From positions 62,001 through 126,000 of the forward strand of contig CAWGQZ010000082.1 in NCBI GenBank assembly GCA_963824805.1: a stretch of 64,000 nt of DNA. Reading direction: 5' to 3'. The translations under genes and the position numbers were made by a program. The DNA is from DATBAT01 sp963824805. GTDB lineage: Bacteria; Acidobacteriota; Terriglobia; Terriglobales; Acidobacteriaceae. Within the stretch, counting starts at the first letter, position 1. Each line of letters begins with the position of its first letter. The notes under the pieces were generated by a model. The model was not told where the DNA came from. It saw only the letters and a list, made by a program, of their open reading frames with translations, and did no database searches. This document shows positions 27,259 through 34,622 of the stretch, one piece after another.

Positions 27259-27618
27259 TCACAAGTCAATCCTACTTGCTTCGGAAGGCAGGATGTCGGC
27301 GCAAGTGGTGCAGCGCACCGATCCGCGTTCTGAGTATTTGCCGCAGGTATGGCAGAGAATCGGAGCCGGAAGCGGAGCAGGTGGATTAGGTTGAGCTATC
27401 TTGTTGAGTCGCGGGGCATCCTCGAGCGCCCATGCGAGCGCAATCACCCATCCGGCAAGAGTCCAACCCAGAAGAAAATTCAGAATGGCGACCGAATTGA
27501 ACTGGGGCTTGTTGCGCGATGCAAATGTCGGGAGGAAATACATTCCAACCGAGAGGATGAAAAGAAAGACAAATCCAAGGCCATAATCGTCGTCAACGAC
27601 CTGCGCGAATAGGGGCAT
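27259..27618 (-). CDS. Imm-like membrane protein with zinc ribbon
   Basis: A 119-residue protein. Two transmembrane helices (LGFVFLFILSVGMYFLP and SVAILNFLLGWTLAGWVIAL) match the superinfection-immunity (T4 Imm-like) membrane family, whose hallmark is an asparagine then LLGWT and GW in the second helix. The C-terminus adds a zinc ribbon, CHTCGKY and CTTC. T4 Imm blocks DNA injection by related phages, but bacterial homologues are widespread and mostly uncharacterised, so an anti-phage role is only a possibility. It lies just outside the left edge of the decayed island. Confidence 0.72.
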   Translation of the reverse strand: MPLFAQVVDDDYGLGFVFLFILSVGMYFLPTFASRNKPQFNSVAILNFLLGWTLAGWVIALAWALEDAPRLNKIAQPNPPAPLPAPILCHTCGKYSERGSVRCTTCADILPSEASRIDL

Positions 27619-27749
27619 AGGAATGCAATCCGAGCCTGCATTGGATTTATACCCTAATTCAGCGCGCTCTTGAATTCGAAAAAAACCGAACTCAGATGAC
27701 TCGCGACGAGAACATTTGAAAGGAAAGCGTACAAATCTTCCGGAAAGAC

Positions 27750-27814
27750 TGGAGCCGACGAGCGGACTTTAGCCGCTGATTTGCCGATTACGAATTATCG
27801 TACGGCGGTCGGCT
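27750..27814 (-). pseudogene. Degenerate copy of tRNA-Thr (likely attachment-site remnant)
   Basis: The sequence from tggagccgacgagcggac to gccgattacgaat repeats the 3' half of the intact tRNA-Thr at 31527-31602, with about four mismatches over 46 bases and in the same orientation. The D arm is missing, although ggtcggctttt at the far side resembles the 5' acceptor strand. It cannot fold as a tRNA. This is what a 3'-end duplication from tRNA-targeted integration looks like. Confidence 0.75.
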
Positions 27815-27924
27815 TTTAAACCATAAGCCTATTGATTAAAAAGGGAAAAACTCCCATCTCTATGCCCAGAGAGTTGGCAATGCCTGCAACCGGCGTGTTG
27901 ACGAAGCCCTAAGAATATAGGGAA

Positions 27925-28200
27925 TTCCGCGAGCAACAAGAAGTCGAGGTTGACTTCACAACTCACGATCTCCCAAGCCTGGTGCTGCCGGACCTTTCTG
28001 TTTGTGTCTTCCGGGTTTTGCAAGAAGCTCTCCATAATTCCGCGAAGCAGAGTGGAGCGCGGCGCTTCGAAGTCCAGTTATGGGGAGAAGCCGCGGCCTC
28101 ATCAGCATGGAGGAGCGCTCACGATCCTGAAGGGATCGCTTTCAATCGAATCGCGTCCTGGGCATGGCACTCTAGTCCACGCTCGCTTGCCTTCAAGTTC
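27925..28200 (+). pseudogene. Histidine kinase C-terminal remnant
   Basis: A fragment of a NarX/DegS-type sensor kinase. LPDLSVCVFRVLQEALHNSA and KQSGARRFEVQLWGE correspond to the N box region of the HATPase domain. The following frame, after an internal deletion and a shift near 28095, gives LISMEERLTILKGSLSIESR and PGHGTLVHARLP, the end of the domain. The G1 box segment between them is gone, so ATP cannot be bound. No upstream sensory or DHp part remains. A REC-MEDS regulator is encoded convergently next to it, perhaps a former partner. Confidence 0.7.
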
Positions 28201-28254
28201 TGGGACTATTTCCATGCGTGTAGCTGGCGGGGAAATGGGGCGGGATGACAACAT

Positions 28255-29277
28255 TCACTGCACATAAACATGGGAGTGCTCAGCGCAGATTCTCTCGTAG
28301 ATATGATTCTCGTGTTTCCGTTGATAGCCGTTCACTACATAACCACACAGAGTATCTACATTACATGCCCTGGACAACGCGTCCCAGAGGTGCTCGATCT
28401 GAACCGCCGCTTTTCCTTTTCCCGCGGCCCACAACTGCGGGGCAGCTTCCCCACAAGTTGCGACACATCTATGATCGCCGTTCGGTCCCGCAGCTGCTGC
28501 CGCGAACAGGTCGCGAACGCCTTTCTGAAAACGTACGGGGTCAGGAACATCATCTACCATGAATGCTGAGACCATTTCGGAAGCGTCCAAAGGAATATAG
28601 CATCGCTGTTCGGTTGCGGTAGCTATATCGACACCGTCCGCTTGTAGCCTCTGAAGCAAAGCCTGCCGGTGGGACTCGGTGGCGACAACGATCACCGCGT
28701 TCCCGCCCTCCAGAGCGGCTTCGATAAAGCGAACAAAGCCAATGATGAGAGACGCATCGTCAGCATAAAATTGAACTGCGTGGCCGGGGACCTTCGTTCT
28801 CGGTCCGTTCGACGGAAGGGTCTGGGTGCGGAACGGACGGCCTGACAGAGGCTCGTTCGCAACATCGCTGGAGCTCAGAGCGGACAATCCCTTGCTTACA
28901 AATTGGCCGCCCCCACAAACCGCTTCCACAGCAGGCAGCAGTTCGCTTCCGGCATATATTTTAACGACGTAGCCCTTTGCACCCAAATTGAAAGCCTCTT
29001 GCGCGACATCCGGAGAGGATTCTTGGGTAAGAAATATTATCTTCGACTGCGGAGATAGTTTGAGGATTCTTCGAGCGGCTTCGATTCCATTGAGAGCTGG
29101 AAGCCCGACATCGAGCAGAACCAAGTCCGGGTGGACTTCACCGGCCTTCTGAACTGCGGCGAGTCCGTCCGACGCGATACCGACGACCTGCAGATCGCGC
29201 CTGTTTTCTAGTGTTGAACAAATGAATCGCCGAAATGGTTCGTTGTCCTCAACTACCAGAACGCGAACTGATGGCAA
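28255..29277 (-). CDS. Response regulator with REC and MEDS domains
   Basis: A 340-residue cytoplasmic protein. Residues 1-120 are a receiver domain: acidic pocket VVEDNEPF, phospho-acceptor Asp in PDLVLLDVGLP, LTQES and the Lys in GAKGYVVKIY. Residues about 165-330 match the MEDS/DcmR-type sensory domain: PGHAVQFYADDASLIIGFVR, GGNAVIVVATESHRQALLQR, YIPLDASEMVSAFM and a late Cys/Glu segment. MEDS domains are thought to bind small hydrocarbon-like ligands. There is no DNA-binding domain, so it may signal by protein contact. The gene is intact despite its decayed surroundings. Confidence 0.85.
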   Translation of the reverse strand: MPSVRVLVVEDNEPFRRFICSTLENRRDLQVVGIASDGLAAVQKAGEVHPDLVLLDVGLPALNGIEAARRILKLSPQSKIIFLTQESSPDVAQEAFNLGAKGYVVKIYAGSELLPAVEAVCGGGQFVSKGLSALSSSDVANEPLSGRPFRTQTLPSNGPRTKVPGHAVQFYADDASLIIGFVRFIEAALEGGNAVIVVATESHRQALLQRLQADGVDIATATEQRCYIPLDASEMVSAFMVDDVPDPVRFQKGVRDLFAAAAAGPNGDHRCVATCGEAAPQLWAAGKGKAAVQIEHLWDALSRACNVDTLCGYVVNGYQRKHENHIYERICAEHSHVYVQ

Positions 29278-29447
29278 GGCAGGCCAACCTTTCCTCGCTC
29301 AAACCGTATTTTTACAATTTTGCAGCATCCTACATTTTATATCCTGCCTCCTCATCCGCGTTAGTTGCATTCGCAACATTGCTGGATTTAGGTAGGCCGT
29401 CTACACAACATTCTGCCGAATCTTGTGCCGATGCGCATCAGGAGGCT

Positions 29448-29540
29448 TTTGTCGCGGATTCCTTTCGAGTTCTTTTGGTGGACGATTGTGAGCCGTGGCG
29501 CAAACACAATTTGCGTCACCGTGAAACGAGGGCGCAATGA
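29448..29540 (+). pseudogene. Chimeric scrap: receiver-domain start joined to integrase tail
   Basis: In one frame VADSFRVLLVDDCEPWR, the beginning of a receiver domain with its acidic pair, runs directly into KHNLRHRETRAQ and a stop. The same tail ends the broken integrase at 31502. The DNA match (29505-29558 with 31467-31520) continues past the stop codon, so it is a duplicated end of a mobile element. Not a functional gene. Confidence 0.6.
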
Positions 29541-29763
29541 AACGCTCGCGGGTTATTTTGAGCGACCCGAGGCATAGGTAACAGATCGTACCGGACACAT
29601 GGGTTACACTTTTTCCCATTTGGGGAGGGGTCCTCGGATCGTCTCGCCTCGTTCCGCCAAATACAGTTGTTTTTGGCGAAGGGAAAGACACCCAAACCCA
29701 CGTTCTAAGGAAACGACTTCCGGACGCAGAAACGTGAGGGTTTTTGGCGGATAATCTGCCCGA
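29541..29763. other. Spacer with possible insertion-sequence debris
   Basis: No gene seen. The stretch taggtaacagatcgtaccgg then acacatgggttac near 29577-29611 resembles the terminal sequences often found beside IS481-type transposases, but no transposase remains. Low certainty. Confidence 0.2.
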
Positions 29764-30708
29764 TTACTGTTCTACATTGTCCAGCACCCAGATGCTGCCG
29801 GAACGTTCTTCCATCGTCTGCACCAACTTATCCTCGGTTACCGAAAGCTCTACAAGGGGAATTGCGTCTGGAATCATCATGCCAGGACTCTCAAATGCCG
29901 TTACACGGAACTTATCTCCAACTGGCTTTCCGCTCGTTGAATCAAAGCCGATACCCCAGACATTGAACACACCAGTGCGGGCGGAAATGAAGTAAATCGT
30001 TTTCCCGTCCGGCGACCAGCGAGGCTTGTCAGCCCAGGGCTGGCCTTTCGAAATGAGAGACCACGGTCCGCCGGAAGCTGGAATCACGTAAATGTTGGCC
30101 TCTGTATTGGCTGTAGCCACGAGGATAATCCACCGCCCATCCGGAGAAAAGTGCGAGTCCCAAAGCGAGTAAGTTGGGTGGGAAGCAATCTTTCGCGCCG
30201 ATGGGCCCGATTGGGGACCCGCATCGGCTATAGGCATCAACCAGATTTCCGCCCGGTGAGTGTCGCTATTTTCAAGAGATGCCAGGAGCTGTTTTCCGTC
30301 AGCGGACCACTCGTAGACGAATTGAGTCAGAGTGCTTGGTGCCGTGATTGGCTCTTCCTTATGAGTCTGTCTGGACCAAACCATAAGCCGGCTCTCGCCC
30401 TGACCGATCGCGGCTTTTTCGTAACGCAAGAACGTCATGCGCTCACCATCGGGAGACCACTTCGGCATGTTACGCTTATAGTTGTCAGCTAAGATAGGAA
30501 CCTCCTCGCCGTCTGGCAGCAATTTCTCCCACACCTCCCATTTGCCGGCACGCACGCTACAAAAAGCCAATCTCTTGCCGTCCCGCGACACAACATCAGG
30601 CTGCGGGTGCTCGCCAAGGCCACCAATCATGAATTTCCCGATGCCGTATTCGGCTTTACAATCCCGCCGGTGTTCGTAAGCGTCTACTTCGACACTGCTG
30701 TACGCCAC
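29764..30708 (-). CDS. Truncated TolB/PD40 beta-propeller protein
   Basis: A 314-residue frame containing WD40-like PD40 blades: PDVVSRDGKRLAFCS, MPKWSPDGERMTFLR, YEWSADGKQLLASL, DSHFSPDGRWIILVA and KPRWSPDGKTIYFIS. Such propellers form the C-terminal part of acidobacterial Ser/Thr kinases, TolB-like proteins or prolyl peptidases. There is no signal peptide, kinase or peptidase part. The first 45 residues (MAYSSVEVDAYEHRRD) are unlike a propeller and overlap a metallopeptidase fragment on the other strand, so the gene was cut at about 30660. Probably the 3' end of a larger gene rather than a working protein. Confidence 0.65.
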   Translation of the reverse strand: MAYSSVEVDAYEHRRDCKAEYGIGKFMIGGLGEHPQPDVVSRDGKRLAFCSVRAGKWEVWEKLLPDGEEVPILADNYKRNMPKWSPDGERMTFLRYEKAAIGQGESRLMVWSRQTHKEEPITAPSTLTQFVYEWSADGKQLLASLENSDTHRAEIWLMPIADAGPQSGPSARKIASHPTYSLWDSHFSPDGRWIILVATANTEANIYVIPASGGPWSLISKGQPWADKPRWSPDGKTIYFISARTGVFNVWGIGFDSTSGKPVGDKFRVTAFESPGMMIPDAIPLVELSVTEDKLVQTMEERSGSIWVLDNVEQ

Positions 30709-31011
30709 GCCAAAAGTGCCGACGCAAGGTTCGAAATTCCTCTAGTGTTAGGTTGCATCGTAGCCCACGAACTCGGTCATCTCTTGTTAGGCGTTAACCG
30801 TCACTCTGGGGCCGGAATCATGCAGCCGCGATGGGAACCGAAACAGCTTCAACAGATAATGATGGAGACGCTGCTTTTCACGTCCGAGCAGTCGAAGTTC
30901 ATGCAAGAGGCAGCGCGAACCCGAATGGACCTACAGGCGCGGAACTTTGATGAGCAGAGCAGTGCAGCACCTGATCAACAAATTGGATCTGACTCTCGTC
31001 CACCAAGGTGA
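30655..31011 (+). pseudogene. Metallopeptidase fragment with HELGH motif
   Basis: A frame open to 31011 encodes FVSVYFDTAVRHAKSADAR then LGCIVAHELGHLLLG (zinc motif HExxH) and HSGAGIMQPRWEPKQLQQ, LLFTSEQSKFM. The order, HExxH then a Gly-Ile-Met turn, is that of small secreted acidobacterial metallopeptidases. The N-terminal signal peptide is absent and the frame abuts the truncated propeller gene, so it is a fragment. Confidence 0.6.
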
Positions 31012-31044
31012 ATGACGACGGACAAGCGATACAGGACTGAGGCC

Positions 31045-31502
31045 TGATGAGGTCTTTCGTATTCGGATTGAGAATATTGATCTTCTACGGCAACGCATTT
31101 TCAATCCTAACGGCAAGACCAAAGCTTCACGCCGGTACGTGCCGATCAGTCAACGGATGGCGAATATGCTTCTTCTGAGGTGCGCGGGAAAAACTGAAGG
31201 CTGGCTCTTCCCGTGTTCGAGAGCAAAAAATGGTCATCGAACCACCGTGGCCAAGTAATTCAGAGAAGCACGTGAAGCGGCAGGCTTGCCGGCTTCGCTT
31301 GTCCTTATATTGCGCACGCCATGCTTTCGGAACCACGGTGTACGGGGGGACCGGGAACCTGGCGATGGTGATGAAGGTGATGGGGCACACCGACGTAAGA
31401 ACGGCGATGCGCTACCACCCAAATCTCGATCCGGCACGGGAAATCATCGACCAGAGAAACTCACGTCACAATTTACGTCACAGTGAAACGAGGGTGCAGT
31501 GA
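31045..31502 (+). pseudogene. Tyrosine recombinase (integrase) remnant
   Basis: C-terminal catalytic half of a phage-type integrase. The first frame reads GLRPDEVFRIRIENIDLLRQ (catalytic Arg region), KTKASRRYVPIS (catalytic Lys region) and GWLFPCSRA, then meets a stop near 31255. After a shift near 31300 it continues as LYCARHAFGTTVYGG, MKVMGHTDVRTAMRYHPNLD with the final catalytic Tyr in MRYH. The N-terminal arm-binding part is missing. It reads toward and ends 24 bases from tRNA-Thr, the usual place for an integrase of a tRNA-inserted element. Confidence 0.85.
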
Positions 31503-31526
31503 AAAAGCCCGCAAGTTATTGAAAAC

Positions 31527-31602
31527 TGGAGCCGACGAGCGGACTTGAACCGCTGACCTGCCGATTACGAATCGGCTGCTCTACCAACTGAGCTACGTCG
31601 GC
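31527..31602 (-). tRNA. tRNA-Thr (anticodon CGT)
   Basis: On the minus strand the acceptor gccgacg (31602-31596) pairs with cgtcggc (31537-31531) and is followed by tcca. The D arm has tagctcagttggtagagca. The anticodon arm is gccga, loop ttcgtaa, tcggc: anticodon CGT, threonine. The T arm is agcgg, ttcaagt, ccgct. Integrase remnants flank both sides, so it has been an integration target. Confidence 0.97.
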
Positions 31603-31625
31603 TTTAAGCAGTGTTCATGCGGGTT

Positions 31626-32066
31626 TCACTGCTTTTTGGCTTTCTTGCTGCGCCCCACTTGCGCCCTATTGTCCGCCGATTCAGCCCGCTTTACCCCTGC
31701 TGATACGGCTTGTTCCAGCTTCCGCATGGCGGCACCGCCGTGTTTCTTGGATTTTAGCAGAATGTAATGCTTGCGCGTGGTGGCCGCATCCGCGTGCCGC
31801 AGCCCCTTCCGCAGCGGTGCGCCCCGGCGCGTTGATTCCAGCCACGTGGAAACATCGGCCCAATTGAAGCGAAGATAGCGGCCGATTTTGAATACAGGAA
31901 GTGGTGCGGTGCTTCCGCTTTTAAGCTGGCGTGTTTTTTCAAACACCCAAGAAGGTGGAACCTTCAAACGGCTTGCCAGTTCTTCGGGCGCAAGGATATC
32001 TGCGGGAACAATGGCGCTGTTTTCCGCAATGCAAGCCTGTGCCCGTGGTGTTTTCGGTGCTGCCAA
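31626..32066 (-). CDS. Excisionase-like HTH fused to integrase C-terminal tail
   Basis: A 146-residue frame. Residues 24-80 form a MerR/AlpA-type helix-turn-helix (LAPEELASRLKVPPSWVFEK, VFKIGRYLRFNWADVSTWLE) as in phage excisionases. Residues 88-125 (LRHADAATTRKHYI, AAMRKLEQAV) are the end of a tyrosine recombinase, including the catalytic Tyr in RKHYI, without the rest of that enzyme. A deletion between adjacent excisionase and integrase genes would give this. The frame ends 24 bases from the 5' end of tRNA-Thr. It may still be expressed as a DNA-binding protein. Confidence 0.65.
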   Translation of the reverse strand: MAAPKTPRAQACIAENSAIVPADILAPEELASRLKVPPSWVFEKTRQLKSGSTAPLPVFKIGRYLRFNWADVSTWLESTRRGAPLRKGLRHADAATTRKHYILLKSKKHGGAAMRKLEQAVSAGVKRAESADNRAQVGRSKKAKKQ

Positions 32067-32281
32067 AGTGGAACTCCTGAAGCATCACGCAATCATCAAT
32101 CCGGCAAGTTTAACGGCATCCCCTGTAGAGTCCCGACCGTTGAGCGAATGGAGACGAATTGGTACGCTGTTCCGTCTTAAACGGATTCTTGGTGGGGCCG
32201 AGCGCCGTGCGACGGGCGAGGTGCAGAGTAAGAGTTCACCATTCCAGACACTTCGGTCGCATCGTTTGTTATTTCGAACTA

Positions 32282-32481
32282 TCATGCGGCAACAGAAATT
32301 TCCCGCTGGAAGCGTGCAAGCGATTGCGGGTCTTTGGCGACGTCGTCAGGAAGGAATTTCAGCGCGACGAAGCGATGAAGACGGGTATCTTCCGCCTTGT
32401 GAACCACCCCCATACCACCACCACCAAGTTTCTCGACGATTCGATAATGCGAGATGGTTTGCCCGATCGTTGGGCTGACAT
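32282..32481 (-). pseudogene. Ser/Thr protein kinase N-terminal fragment
   Basis: From an ATG at 32481 and one frame correction after four codons, the sequence reads GQTISHYRIVEKLGGGGMG (glycine-rich loop) and VALKFLPDDVAKDPQS (catalytic Lys), LARFQREI, then stops. This is the beginning of a PknB-type kinase domain of the acidobacterial kind. Everything after subdomain III is lost. Confidence 0.7.
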
Positions 32482-32829
32482 GTTAGGAGCGGAGGATGTG
32501 GAAGTCAACGAGCTAGATGAGAGTGCTTCGCTGCTAAGAGGACGAAGAGTGAACTAACCGAATAAAGCGACGTCGTTGCCCTTGGTCTTCGCTGCCGATG
32601 AGAGGTGCAAAACGTCACACTCCCGCTTTTCCCTCCAGAACGATTCGACGACGTGATCGCCACTGGGGCAAGCTGTTCACTCCTAGCGACAAATCTTTAC
32701 ATAATCTCGATTGTAATTATCCAGCCTTGAAGCGTAGGATTCGCCGGGCATGTCCGAAGACGGCGTGGATTTCCATCCAATGATGTTCTTCGCTGGCACA
32801 GACGATCATTCCAAAAACATGGAGGACAA
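32482..32829. other. Spacer without recognised gene
   Basis: 348 bases without a supported gene. It should contain the promoter of the 32830 gene; an AT-rich stretch (aaatctttacataatctcg) lies at 32691-32709. Confidence 0.3.
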
Positions 32830-33234
32830 ATGAAGCAGAAAAGTGGGTGGCAGGGACTTCTGATTCTAGTGCTCTGTTGGGCACTTGCCACGCCGGCTCG
32901 GGCACAGTCTGGAGGAGAAAAGATAGTAAGCAACGGGACAATTGTTGGTGTGATCGTGGGTGTCGTAGCGGCGGTGGCAGTGCTAGCCATCGTGGCCATT
33001 CATTATTCGAAAAAGAGAACTATTACCGGATGCGTTAGCTTAGAAGGGAGCGGGTTGACGATTACCGACGAAAAGGACAATCAACCCTACACTCTCACCG
33101 GCAATACCGGGGGCATTAAACCGGGCGATAGAATGAAGGTGCAGGGCAAGAAAGTAGAGTCGAAGGGCTCCAACAAGAATCTGGTTTGGGAAACAAAAGC
33201 GGTGTCCAAGGACTTCGGCGTTTGTCATCCCTAG
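32830..33234 (+). CDS. Small secreted or membrane-anchored protein
   Basis: A 134-residue protein with strong ggagg before ATG 32830. A signal peptide (LLILVLCWALATPARAQ) is followed by a transmembrane helix (GTIVGVIVGVVAAVAVLAIV) and then a beta-rich domain, TITGCVSLEGSGLTITDEKD, PGDRMKVQGKKVESKG, ending DFGVCHP with two conserved-looking cysteines. I recall similar short acidobacterial proteins with a GCV...L-DEKDKQ-Y pattern, but no function. It is intact and appears real. Confidence 0.65.
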   Translation: MKQKSGWQGLLILVLCWALATPARAQSGGEKIVSNGTIVGVIVGVVAAVAVLAIVAIHYSKKRTITGCVSLEGSGLTITDEKDNQPYTLTGNTGGIKPGDRMKVQGKKVESKGSNKNLVWETKAVSKDFGVCHP

Positions 33235-33297
33235 GAACGAATACTCTTCTACTCGGCGACCCGTCCTCTACCACGGAAAGCTTCACGGCGGGCCGCT

Positions 33298-33471
33298 TCA
33301 GGCCACGGATTTCATCCCCGGATAGACGATGGTCACCCACGTTGAATCCGGCTCGTAGGAGAATTCGGTTCCACACTTCGAGCACCACGCCTTCGTGACG
33401 TATTTCGTTTCGCTGACGTCGATTAACTCACCAAAACATTCATGCTCTGGAACGATGTCGCTGTGGAGCAT
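33298..33471 (-). CDS. Small putative zinc-binding protein (57 aa)
   Basis: A short frame with even composition: MLHSDIVPEHECFGELIDVS, WCSKCGTEFSYEPDSTW, ending YPGMKSVA. The CSKC pair and an earlier Cys suggest half a zinc ribbon. No obvious ribosome binding site. Unrecognised, but more protein-like than neighbouring frames. Confidence 0.4.
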   Translation of the reverse strand: MLHSDIVPEHECFGELIDVSETKYVTKAWCSKCGTEFSYEPDSTWVTIVYPGMKSVA

Positions 33472-33505
33472 ACTGCCCGTCCTAATTTACGTAAACGTCG
33501 GCTGC

Positions 33506-33895
33506 CTAGTCTCCCGCCTTTTCTTGGATAGACTTGATTTTCAATTTCGCTTGAGCGGCCTCAGATTGATTAGGGAAAAATGTAATGAGGTCTTGGTATT
33601 CCATATCCGCTTGCTTGACGTTGCCCTCCGCGTACCACGCGTCGCCGATGGAAAGCTTGGCACGAGGTACATAGTCCGAATCCGAATGGCTACTGATAAG
33701 ACTTTCCAGCAGAATACGCGACTCAGCAAACTTGGATTTGTTCATAGCCTTCGTGGCTTGTTCAAACAACACCTCGTCCGGCTGCTTGACATCATCGTTT
33801 GTCTTAGAGGTTGGCATTTGAGCATGAGACCCCAAGGACACCAAAAACAGCGTGCTCGTCATAGTGGCTTGCGCGAGTGCCCTACCTATCTTCAT
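33506..33895 (-). CDS. Short BamD-like TPR protein
   Basis: 129 residues from ATG 33895 (ggaggt upstream), with a signal peptide (MKIGRALAQATMTSTLFLV). The mature part, LFEQATKAMNKSKFAESRIL, YVPRAKLSIGDAWYAEGNV and DLITFFPNQSEAAQAKLKI, matches the first two TPR units of BamD/YfiO, the lipoprotein of the outer-membrane assembly complex. The usual protein is about twice as long, and the lipobox Cys is not visible. So it is a truncated paralogue or a short specialised relative. Confidence 0.6.
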   Translation of the reverse strand: MKIGRALAQATMTSTLFLVSLGSHAQMPTSKTNDDVKQPDEVLFEQATKAMNKSKFAESRILLESLISSHSDSDYVPRAKLSIGDAWYAEGNVKQADMEYQDLITFFPNQSEAAQAKLKIKSIQEKAGD

Positions 33896-34328
33896 TCGTA
33901 CCTCCGTCAGGCTTGCTTTTCTTCTGACGTGGTTGAATTCTACGCCGCCTGGGCACATTCAAAGGGGAATTTGAATCTAGGTGGAGCCGTCGATAAATGT
34001 ATCCACTTCGGAAAACTTAGGCGCTTCGTCGATGCTCAGGAACAGCCTGACTGAAATGCTTTCTCGGATGCGGTTGCCGTTCGTGGAAATATAGGCACGA
34101 GTCGCAGATTGACGTTAATGAAAGTTATACTCGATGAAAGCAAGACTCTTAAAGTTAAGAGGATTCTTGCCGTCGTAATCTCTCAAACTCGCCCGGACGA
34201 TATGGATTGAAGAAGAATCTTTTTTCCCCGTTCGGATCAATTGCCAACCCCTAAACAGCGGTCGCGACCTTGAACTTCATCGCTGCAGTTCGGATGCTTT
34301 TGAAAACTATCCGATAGGAGAACCTCCC
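33896..34328. other. Spacer without recognised gene
   Basis: 433 bases, relatively AT-rich, no convincing gene on either strand. A 30-codon frame starting atgaaagttatactcg (34117) is too short to support. Confidence 0.3.
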
Positions 34329-34622
34329 GTGTCGGCAACTGACGCTGAGTTATCGAATTTGAAGCGGTACAAAACTCTCAGAAGACGATTCCTGTATTTG
34401 GCAGCGGCATTCGTTCCCGTGATGGTGGTTTTGCTTAGAGCATCTGAACTCTTAGTAGGAAGCTACTTGCTGGCTCAGATCGTTGGCTTTGCCACACTAG
34501 CAATCTCTGGCTGCGATGTGGTTTCGACTCAGCTGCTGGCCGTGTCCAAAATGCAAGAACTCATTGGATGGTGGCCTCCACTCTCGGTCAGCTGTCGACA
34601 CTGCGGGTTTCCGCGGAACTGA
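34329..34622 (+). CDS. Small membrane protein, zinc ribbon scrambled by paired frameshifts
   Basis: A 97-residue frame from GTG 34329: two transmembrane helices (FLYLAAAFVPVMVVLL, YLLAQIVGFATLAISG), then a tail ending SCRHCGFPRN. Between about 34512 and 34560 the next frame encodes WFRLSCWPCPKCKNS, which would supply the missing CPKC half of a zinc ribbon before IGWWPPLSVSCRHCG. A +1 and a later -1 shift explain this; the open frame survives but the first metal knuckle is lost. I recall a family of short two-helix proteins with CPRC and CRHCG. Confidence 0.5.
   Translation: MSATDAELSNLKRYKTLRRRFLYLAAAFVPVMVVLLRASELLVGSYLLAQIVGFATLAISGCDVVSTQLLAVSKMQELIGWWPPLSVSCRHCGFPRN

Noticed and set aside
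27750..27814. Second functional tRNA-Thr
   Set aside because: D arm and part of the anticodon stem are lost and mismatches break the T stem, so it cannot fold.
29577..29611. IS481-type insertion sequence end
   Set aside because: Only a short resemblance, no transposase and no matching inverted end found.
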